From assembly GCA_016490725.1 (NCBI GenBank), contig JAEMHR010000016.1:279393-343392 (forward strand): 64,000 bases of DNA. The letters are read 5' to 3'. The notes under the pieces were generated by a model, which saw nothing but the letters and a program-made list of their open reading frames with translations, did not search any database and was not told where the DNA came from. The first letter of the stretch is position 1. Each line of letters begins with the position of its first letter. Below, one piece after another: positions 54,627-64,000 of the stretch. The position numbers were made by a program, and so were the translations under genes. Source of the DNA: Amphichorda felina (Eukaryota; Ascomycota; Sordariomycetes; Hypocreales; Bionectriaceae).

Positions 54627-57600
54627 ATGACTGGCCTGGACCCTTATTTCGGTCAAGGGCAGCAACACCAAGCCCTCGCTACCTCTTCCAGCCCTGCCGA
54701 GCATTATACAGCTTCACCCACCCTAAGAACTCCCCATGCGCTTGGATCACTTTGCGGAACCACCCTGATGCCACCAGTGACGGCCACAGCTTGGAGGATG
54801 GAAGCACCCAGGGCTCAGACGAACGGCCAAGGCCATGCCCACACCAATGGCACTTGCACCAACGGAATTCATGCCAATGGTAGCCATCTCAATAGGAACC
54901 ATACCAATTCTCCCCCCCCTGATGGCGCCTATACCAATGGCGCTCATACCAACGGGGAGCACCCCAATGGCACTCACAATACTCACAACGGCATCACCGG
55001 CAGTGCCACAAACGGGCTTCAGAATGACCTCCAGAGCACGACACCACCCACCAGCCAGACTCATACTCCTCTCGTACCCATTGCCATCTGCGGCATGGCC
55101 ATGCGGCTCCCCGGCAACGTCAGCAGCGCAGAGCAGTTCTGGGACTTCCTGGTAGGCAAAAAGGACGCCCGCAGTGCCGTGCCCCCAGAGCGGTACGATG
55201 CCGATGCCTTCCACGGGGAGGGCCGCCACGGCTACTTTCTCAAAGACATCGACCTCGAGCGCTTCGACGCGTCGCCGTTCCGTGTTTCGCGGGCCGAGGT
55301 GCAGCAGATGGATCCCCAGCACCGGCTGCTGCTCGAGCTGACCAAGTACGTCTCTCTCTCACTCACACAGACACACACACGCGCACATCATGTGTCATGA
55401 CATATCCATGCCATCCACTAATACTGCCCAGGGAATGCCTCGAGACTGCTGGAGAGACAGACTGGCGCGGCAAGTCGGTGGGATGCTACATCGGCACCTG
55501 GGGCGACGACTGGAAGGAGTTCCAGACGCGCGAGCAGCACGGCGCGGGAATGGCGTCGGTGAATGGCCACGCGGACTTCATGATGGCCAACAAGATCTCC
55601 TACGAGTATGATTTCCACGGGCCCAGGTATGCAGCAGTTTCCCCCGCAACTAGTCCTTCTGTCATGTCACTCACAAGTTACAGTCTGGGCGTCAAGACGG
55701 CGTGCTCGTCGTCCCTGGTGGCCCTCCACACCGCATTCCGCGACTTGCAAGCTGGCGAGGCCACGTCTGCCATTGTCGGAGGCGTCAACATGCTCCTCAG
55801 CCCCAGCTGTAACCCTCCCGCGTACCCTTATTCCTGTCCGAGGCACTCCAACTGACCCCCCCGAGCAGCCACCTCAGCCATGTACCGCGGCGGGCTCCTC
55901 AGCCCCAACGACTCGTGCCGCGTCTTCGACGCCGACGCCGACGGGTACGCGCGCGCCGAGGGCGTCAACATGGTCTACCTCAAGCCGCTGGACGACGCCG
56001 TCCGCGACGGGAACCCCGTCCGCGCCGTCATCCGGGGGGCGTCCAGCAACCACGACGGGAGGGGCGACAACGAGAGCAGCATGTACTACCCCAGCAGCGA
56101 GGGCCAGGAGGCCCTGATCCGCAAGTGCTATGCCGCCGCGGGCATCAGCGACTTTGCCCAGACGCTGCACTTTGAGACGCATGGCACGGGGACGCCGGCG
56201 GGGGATCCGGTCGAGACAAAGGCCATTGCCAATGGTGTGTTCAGTGCAGCCCCTTTTTGTGTGTGGAGTGTACCTCCAGGGGGGAGAAACTGACGCTGTT
56301 CCATAGTGTGGGGCGAGCATGGTGGCATATACATTGGCTCTACCAAGGTTTGTTCTTCGTATACACTTTCTAAATAGGGGCTCCGTATCGCTGACGATAT
56401 GTGATAGCCCAACTTTGGTCACTCAGAGGGCGCCTCTGGTCTTACGGCCCTGATCAAGTGTGTCCTCGCGCTTGAGCATAGGACTATCCCTCCGAATATC
56501 AAGTTTGATAAGCCGAATCCAAATAGTGAGTACATAAACAGGATAGATATCAATAGGGGCCCCTTCTAAGATAAGCACAGTTCCCTTTCACCGCGGTTTG
56601 AGGGTACCTGTCGACTCGATCCCCTGGCCCGCAGGCCAGCACGAGAGAATTAGCATCAACGGTAAGAGGGTCACTTTTCCATAACATCGGCACCCAGCTA
56701 AATTTGGTCAAGGGTTCGGGCTCGGCGGGTCAAACGCACATGTTATCCTCGACTCAGCCAGCTCCTTCGGTGTTGGCAAACTCTCCAGCGGCAACGTCAG
56801 CAGTTTCCTCCATGCCGCACCACGACCGAGGCTTCTGGTGCTGGCAGCGAGTCACCCTGAGTCTGTCAAGGCTGGTGCTCTCCAGCACGCAGACTTTGCC
56901 GAGGCGCATCCCACCAAGCTGCACGACATGGCGTACACGCTGGCTCGTCGTAGGGAGCACAATACCTACCGGGCGTTTGCCGTTGCGGACGGTAGCTCGG
57001 CTCCCGAGTTCTGCGCTCCTGCAAGGGAGCCTGCTGTTGAGCCAGATGTCGTTTTTGTCTTTACGGGGCAGGGCGCGCAGTGGCCTACCATGGGAGCTAA
57101 GCTCCTGCAGGAGTATCCTTCTGTGGCTCAGGATCTTGCCCTCATGGACGATGCCCTCGTGACACTCGGTCCGGAGTATGCTCCCACCTGGAAGCTAGCG
57201 GGTAAGATTTTATCCTGTGTGTATGCTTCTAGCATCCGCTGACAATGGCTCCCCTTTCAGACGAGCTACTCAAGCACAAGGGCACCAGCCAACTGTCCAA
57301 GGCCGAATTTGCCCAGCCCCTGAGCACCGCCGTCCAGATCATCGTCGTCAATCTCCTCCGGTCATGGGGCATCCAGCCCGCCGCCGTCGTGGGACACTCG
57401 AGCGGCGAGATGGCGGCCGCGTATGCCTCGGGCGCCCTGACCCTGCAGCAGGCCATCATCGCCAGCTATGTGCGAGGGCTTGTGACCAAGCAGATGCGAC
57501 GGCCCGGTGGCATGCTCGCCGTGGCGCTGGGCAAGGATGCTGTCACGCCGTACCTGGTAGACGGACTGGTCGTGGCCTGCGAGAACAGCCCATCTAGTGT

Positions 57601-60600
57601 CACCTTGTCTGGGGACGATGACAAGATCGACGTCGTTGCGCAGGCTATGCAGCAAGACTATCCGGACCTTGCTGTGCGTCGCTTGCATGTTGATAAGGCA
57701 TACCACTCCCGTGAGTTTGAGACTGAGCGTTCCCGTATGAGATATACCTGTTTTTCTAACAAGAATCAAAGATCACATGAAGGATGTGAGCACCATGTAC
57801 GAGGAGACCATCTCACGCCATGTCTCGAGCGCTCAGACTTCCATACCGCTCTACTCAAGCGTATCTAATAAGGTCATCACCCATGCTGGGCTGTTGAGCG
57901 GGTCATACTGGCGCTCCAACATGGAGTCGCCGGTTCTCTTCAATACAGCCGTGGCAAAGCTGCTCCATGAGCGCCAGTCATCTGCCAACACCGTCCTGGT
58001 CGAGATTGGTCCCCATTCTACTCTGGCTGGCCCTATTCGCCAAATCCTAAAGGCTGCCAAGGCAGAAGGCGTGTCGTACGTGTCCACCCTGAAGCGCAAC
58101 GAGGACGACCGGGCGTCACTCCTCCGCACCGTGGGACAGCTATTCCTCCAGGGCGTCAAGGTTGACTTCCAACGCCTCATGCCCCATGGCAACACCCTCC
58201 CCAACCTCCCCGCCTACGCCTGGCACCGCGACGGCAGGTTCTGGGCCGAGAGCCGCCTCACGCGCGACTGGCGCCTGCGCCGCTTCCCCCATCACGAGCT
58301 CCTGGGCACCCCCGTCGTCGAGTGCTCTGGCGTCGAGCCCATGTGGCGCAACATGCTGAGGGTCGAGAACGTCCCCTGGCTGCGCGACCACATGATCGAT
58401 CGTGATGTGGTCCTCCCCGGTGCGGCCTACATCACCATGGCCTGCGAGGCGATGCGTCAGGTCTCGGGTGCCACGACAGAGGACTACTCTCTGCGGAATG
58501 TCACGCTGACAGCGGCATTGACACTACCAGAGGCGTCGGCCACAGAGGTCCTGTTCGCGATGCGTCCCGTCCGGTTGACCAAGTCTCTCGACTCGGCGTG
58601 GTACGAGTTCACGGTGTATTCCTACAACGGCACCTCATGGATGAGGCACTGCAGCGGTGAAGTCAGGACAGGCCCGGCAACTCTGCCCCCTGAGGCTCGT
58701 GAGATACATGACCTTCCCAGGAAGATCAACCAGTCCGGGTGGTATCAGGCAGGACGCCGTCATGGGCTGCATTTCGGTCCACGGTTTCAGGGGCTCCATG
58801 ACGATGCGACGTCGGCCCATCCTCTTAAGAACCTGGTGGTTGCCCACGTCTCCAACCAGATTCCTGATGTAGTGCAGCCAAAGGAGCCGCCGTATCCCCA
58901 TGCTATTGCGATAGATTACTGCTTGCAGCTCTTCCCTCAGAGTGTGCACAGGGGGTTGGAGAGGAAGTTCCGCGGTAAGTTGGAAACTACAGACGGTTAC
59001 TGTATAAATATGTTTGTGCTAACCTTGGATATCAATTAGGTCTGAAAATACCCACCTTCCTCGGCGAGGTCTACGTCCGGCGACCGAGTCCCAGCGGCAA
59101 CTTTACCATTGAGGTATCAGCCGATGAGACTGCCAGGGGGGGCATCCAGGGGGACTGCCTGGCTATAGACGAAGAGGGCCAAGTTTTCGTGGAGCTTAAG
59201 AACACGCATCTCTCTCCCCTCTCAGGCGAGTCTATCCCCGTGATCAAGGACAGCTTCCGCGTCCAGTGGCAGCCTGATCTCCAGTTCCAGGATCTGAGCC
59301 AGCTCATCAAGGGCACCCGGTCCTCGAGCATAAGAGAAAACTGCGAACCACTTCAGCAGCTGATTTTGAGCTGCTGCTTGGAGGCCCAGCACCGTCTCTC
59401 TGTCTTGGAGCCAAGGTCTGTCGAATACCTTGAGAAGTTCCGCCGGTGGATCGACGGTCAAGTCGGCCAGGCCAAGTCCAAGGGCTATCTGCTTATCGAC
59501 GACGCCGATGCTATTCTTGAGCTACAGCCCACTGAACGAGTCAAGCTCATAGAAGATCTGGTATACCAGCTCAGCGACGCCAAACTCGGACCCCTCGCCG
59601 CCGCGGTGAAGCGTATATGTGACTCAGTTGAGGATATCTATTGTGGCAGAACAACCGGGCTTGACGTCCTAAGGCAAGACGACCTCCTGACCCAAGTCTA
59701 CAACTCGGTACATGAATGGGACTACCGGCCATTGCTCCGACTGCTCGGCCACCGCACGCCCCATATGCGCATCCTCGAGATTGGCGCTGGCACAGGCTCC
59801 TCGACCGACATGATGCTCCAGGGTCTCGTGTCAGAGTACGGCGACCGCCTGTACAGCTCCTACGTCTTCACCGACGTGTCGGCCGGATTCTTCGGCGCGG
59901 CCAAGGAGCGCTTTGGGCATGCTCACTCTATGCAGTTCCAGACGCTCGATGTCAGTCGGGATCCTGGGGAGCAGGGCTTCCAGCTGGGGTCGTTTGACCT
60001 CGTCGTCGCATCCAACGTGCTGCATGCCACGCCCAGTCTGGGGCAGTCCCTGGCCAACGCCCGCAAGCTCCTGAGGCCAAATGGCAAGCTTCTTCTTCAG
60101 GAGCTGCACACGGGCATCAAGGGGGCCAACTTTGTCATGGTACGTATGCCCGCACTCCTGTTTCTGATGGTCGTCGGGATAGCTAACCTGTTTCTCTGCA
60201 GGGAACACTCCCCGGTTGGTGGATGGGCGAGGCTGACGGGAGGCCCGACGAGCCGTATGTGAGTACCGAGCGCTGGAAGCTTGAGCTGGCCAATGCAGGC
60301 TTTGCCGCTGATGAGGCGAGCTTTGCGCTCGACGACGAGGAGCCGTACCAGTTCAACGCTCTCATCTTTGCGTCGCCAAAGGTGGAACAGAAGACGACGA
60401 GCACCATCTCACTACTTTCAGCAAATCCGAGTGGCCCCGTAGCCACTTCTATCTCTGAGTACCTCGGGAGTCGTGGGATCGATGTCCGGGTGCTCAGCCT
60501 CGCGGATAGGCCTACACAGGGTGTCATCTCCATTCTAGATCTCGAGGGGAAGCCCTTCCTAAAGGACATCTCGGAGGCTACCTACCAACAGCTCAAGGAC

Positions 60601-63402
60601 TTTTTCCTGAATGCGGCTGGACATGTTCTCTGGCTCACTAGGCCGTGTCAGATGGGCTGCTCAGAGCCCGGATACGCCACGTCGATAGGACTGACACGCG
60701 TGCTGCGCCTGGAACTTCCCCTTGAATTGGCCAGTCTGGAGCTCGATGAAATTGAGTCTGAGGGTGCCATGGACGCCATACTCAGCATATACCAGAGCAT
60801 CCACCAAGATGTGATAGAGGGATCAGAGGTTGATCCCGATCGCGAGTTTGCGTGGTCTGGTGGCAAGATTCACATCCCACGCTTCCACTGGTTCTCTGTC
60901 CCCGAGGACATGGCAGCTCAAGTCCCAGAAGCTGGAGCGACATCCTGGCGTAAGACACTAGACATCGGTAAGAAGGGCTCGCTGAAGTCGCTCAAATGGG
61001 TGGGTACGCCGATGCCCAGCTTCGGAGAGGATGAGGTGCTGCTCGAGATGCGCACAGTGGGAGTGAATTTCAAGGTACGTTGCACATGGAATGGTTCACT
61101 CTCAACGTTTCGACTAACACAATGGGCAGGACCTTCTCGTAGCAATGAATATCGTCGAAGGCACCATGGGTCTTGGAGGCGCGGGCATCGTCCGAGGCGT
61201 CGGCTCACAGGTGCTAGGTTTGAGAATCGGGGACCGCGTGGTCGTCGATGGCAATCATCTGTATTCGACCTTCGCTACGGCTGAAGCAACCCACTGCTTG
61301 AAGATTCCTGATGAGTTGAGCTTTGAGGACGCGGCCACCATGTCCTCTGCCTACGTGACAGTCATTTACAGCCTCCTCAACCTCGCTCGGCTGGAGGCTG
61401 GTCAGGTGAGTCGTCATAGAAGATTCAGCCCGATTATCTAGGAATCCCCTACTCACCGAAATTCTCCTGTAGAGCATCTTGATTCATTCGGCCTGCGGTG
61501 CCACCGGGTTAGCGGCAGTCCAGATCAGCCAGATGGTGGGCGCCGAGATATATGCCTCGGTGGGAAATGACGAAAAGGTCCAGCATCTCATGAGCACTTT
61601 TGGCATTGCCCGAAATCGCATCTTCAACTCACGAGACTCGAGTTTCCTTCCCCATCTGATGAAGGAAACTGATGGGAGAGGAGTTGATGTCGTCCTCAAC
61701 TCCCTCTCAGGAGAGCTCCTCCACGCCTCGGTATGCAGTGACCCCTTGCCCCAGAAGCAGAAAGCAACTGACATATACATTCCCAGTGGGAGTGCGTCGC
61801 AGAGTTCGGCTGCATGGTCGAGCTCGGCAAGAGAGACATTATAGGGCACGGCCGCCTCGCCATGGATGTCTTTGAGAAGAACCGCGCCTTCTTCAGCGTG
61901 GACCTATCGGCCGTCTCAGAGAGGCGCCCAGAGGTTTTGACAAAGCTGCTGGGCAAAATGATGGACTTATATCAACGAGGCTTAATCAAGCCTATTGGTC
62001 CCACCACCATCTTTGAGGCTACCAACGTCGAGATGGCGTTTAGGGAAATGCAAAAGGGCCATCACATAGGCAAGCACGTGGTTCGCATACCAGAGGATGC
62101 TTCGAGCCTCGGAACATCTTCTGCCATAGAGGAGATTTGTTTCCGCCCAGATGTTTCTTATTTCCTCCCTGGCGGTCTGGGAGGACTAGGTCGCTCCATC
62201 TCGACGTGGATGGTCGAGAGGGGGGCCAAGAACCTGATTTACCTCTCGCGAAGCGGCGGGACTAAGGCCGAGGGTAATTCTCTTCTAGAAGAGTTGGCCG
62301 CCGCAGGATGCGATACACAGGTATTCCAGGGCAGTGTTGGGAACATCGCCGACGTTGAACATGCCGTGGCCAATGCCCACTTGCCTGTCGGCGGTGTTTT
62401 CCAGATGTCCATGGTACTCAAGGTGAGTGAAATATTCTCTACATGGCAATTAAAATAGCATCTGCTAACCACCATGTTCAGGACCGCATGTTTGAGAACA
62501 CAAGCTACGAAGAGTGGGTAGACGTCGTGACCCCCAAGGTCGCTGGTACATGGAACGTCCACAAGGCGCTCCAAGGCCACGACCTCGACTTCTTTGTCCT
62601 CTTCAGCTCCTCCAGCGGCGTCGTCGGCCATAAGGGCCAGGCAAACTACGCCGCCGGCAGCGTCTTCCAAGATGCCTTTGTCCAGGCCCGGCACAAGCAG
62701 GGCCTTCCTGCATCCGTCATCGACGTTGGCCCCGTCGAGGACATTGGCTACGTGGCACAGAACCCCCTGGTCCGGGCCAGACTACGCCAGAATCTCATGG
62801 GCTTCACCAACGAGCAGGGCGTCCTCGACGCGCTCGCGCTGGCCATCGCCAAGTCGTCGCCAGCCGCAGGCCTGGGCGATCCTCTCGCCGCTGGAGGCGC
62901 GAGCTACGTCAACGGGAGCCAGTTCTGTCTGGGACTCCGCACGACGATTCCGCTCGCGCACCCAAGCAACCACGTCCCCTGGAAGCGCGACCCGCGCTGC
63001 GCCATCTACCGCAACATCGACGACGGGAATGAGCTGCTCACAAGTGGCGGCGACGGCAGCGGCGACGATGGGGATCTGAATGCCAAGTTCAGGGCCTTCA
63101 TGGCGGAAGCAGAGGCCGAGCCAGGATCCATCACGCAGGAGGACAAGACGAGTGAGCTGGCGCACTATATCGGTGCGACGCTGTGCGGGTTCATGATGAA
63201 GCCAGCAGACGAGGTGGATGTGAAGGTGGGGATTGCGGCGCTGGGGATCGACTCCCTGGTGGCTATTGAGCTGAAGAACTGGTTCAGCCAGCGATTGGCT
63301 CTGGATGTCAGTGTGCTGGAGATTATGAATGCGCATTCTCTGCTGGGGCTGGCGGGTATGGTGGCTGAGAGGCTGGCTGCTAAATGGGGAGTCGGGGCGT
63401 GA
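54627..63402 (+). CDS. Highly reducing polyketide synthase, KS-AT-DH-MT-ER-KR-ACP
   Basis: Sixteen exons join in frame to 2,616 residues; all 15 introns are GT-AG. KS starts near residue 150, with Cys312 in TACSSS, 'ETHGTGTPAGDP' and 'FGHSEGASG'. AT has Ser758 in GHSSGE and 'AYHSHHM' across a splice. DH has His1068 and Asp1243. MT has 'ILEIGAGTGSST' at 1507. ER has 'VGVNFKDLL' and 'IHSACGATGLAAVQ'. KR has 'GGLGGLGR' at 2227 and Tyr2366 in GQANYAAG. ACP has Ser2568 in GIDSL. The protein has no release domain. It should make a reduced, C-methylated linear polyketide. The DH motif reads HxxxRxxxxP, with Arg in place of the usual Gly. The N-terminal ~150 residues are a low-complexity Asn-Gly-rich linker; the ATG at 54798 is an alternative start. 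The P450-reductase upstream probably acts on the product. Confidence 0.96.
54833..55020 (+). repeat. Degenerate ACCAATGGC minisatellite inside the PKS
   Basis: The coding sequence of the PKS N-terminal linker consists of decayed copies of a roughly 9-15 bp unit containing ACCAATGGC or ACCAACGG. It encodes repeated T-N-G-x-H or A-N-G-x-H words. The repeat lies ahead of the KS domain. Confidence 0.7.
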
Positions 63403-63859
63403 CAGGGATAGATGAAGTGTGTCTGAACGGAGTTGGGGAGGTGTTGTTTAAGAAATATGCCGGGGAGTATTAGCTGCTTCACTTGTCATCATCTTCCATT
63501 AGGTACTAGAAGGTACTCTTCAACTTCTATTGCAACGGTATGGTCAGGAACCACTCCTACTCTCTCCAGCTCGATGCCACCTGGCAAGGCCTCTCACTCT
63601 CCTTACGCTTTTTCCACTTCACGCATGCAGCCACCGCAGGCAGGACTCGCCCTGATGCCCAATGAATCCCAACCATTTGTCTGCAAGCTACCCTGGCTCA
63701 AGTTGGCCGAATCTGTGGCAGATGGAAAGCATCGGAATTGTGGCCCCTGAGGCCATAAAGAACCATCTGCATTATACGCACTGTACAAATACAACTCGGA
63801 ACCGAAAGTACTCCTAGGTGTCTTCAGAGAGTTTACATGTTTACCCCTTCAATCAACAA
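63403..63859. other. PKS 3' flank
   Basis: This stretch follows the PKS stop codon. It should hold the 3' UTR. ORFs at 63433-63794 have no motif. I see no gene. Confidence 0.4.
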
Positions 63860-64000
63860 CGCTCACAACCCCCCTAATTATTCGGGTGGTATAAATATAT
63901 ATTTATTTAATATTATATATAAATATATACTTATAGTTAGCATAATTCTATTTAATTATGCTTAAGGGTATTATAGATTCGAACTAGAATTTAGGTGTCC
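63860..64000. repeat. Very AT-rich block at the window end
   Basis: From about 63885 the sequence is almost entirely A and T (runs such as TATAAATATATATTTATTTA). It resembles the start of a RIP-decayed or AT-isochore region. It is cut off by the window edge. Confidence 0.5.

Noticed and set aside
1..64000. CRISPR arrays, insertion sequences and rRNA genes
   Set aside because: The window is fungal nuclear DNA; no spaced direct repeats, transposase ORFs or rRNA-like stretches were seen.

Overview
The window is nuclear DNA of a filamentous ascomycete (Pezizomycotina, most likely a Sordariomycete-type fungus). The genes carry many short GT-AG introns with CTRAC-like branch points. The recognisable households genes (BBC1/MTI1, RTR1, ribosomal protein eS17, mitochondrial MRP51, a queuine tRNA-ribosyltransferase) are fungal, and two classes of fungal secondary-metabolism gene are present. 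Intron-exon models below were built by hand from splice signals and checked for reading-frame continuity; nothing was searched against a database.

Left accessory block (0.1-25.6 kb). It opens with a possible biosynthetic trio: a DUF3237-like protein, a membrane-anchored FAD monooxygenase of the PaxM/meroterpenoid-epoxidase type and an SDR. Next comes a very large secreted protein (about 5.4-11.0 kb) with two SGNH-hydrolase domains and a chain of FG-GAP/VCBS repeats, in which some DxNGDG calcium loops lie on 18-22 nt microexons. A group of secreted proteins follows: an unassigned Cys-containing protein, a LysM plus hevein-like chitin-binding protein, and an unassigned beta-rich protein, with an F-box protein among them. 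A gene-poor, partly AT-rich stretch (17.6-21.8 kb) separates these from a PRISE-like SDR (progesterone 5-beta-reductase/iridoid-synthase family) and a conserved ascomycete protein of unknown function.

Central conserved block (28.9-45.8 kb). BBC1, RTR1, RPS17, MRP51, an SRR1-domain protein, a 2EXR/F-box-like protein and the queuine tRNA-ribosyltransferase lie here. The RPS17 promoter holds a Tbf1-type site next to two CACGTG sites. An otherwise empty interval contains a 34-codon ORF encoding four CxxC knuckles.

Right accessory block (45.9-64 kb). A CFEM-domain, Pth11-like seven-helix receptor is followed by a self-sufficient CYP505-type P450-reductase fusion and a 2,616-residue highly reducing polyketide synthase (KS-AT-DH-MT-ER-KR-ACP). 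The last two are co-directional and reproduce the fumonisin-type pairing of PKS and CYP505. Together they form the clearest candidate biosynthetic gene cluster here. The window ends in very AT-rich DNA just past the PKS, so any further cluster genes would lie beyond it.
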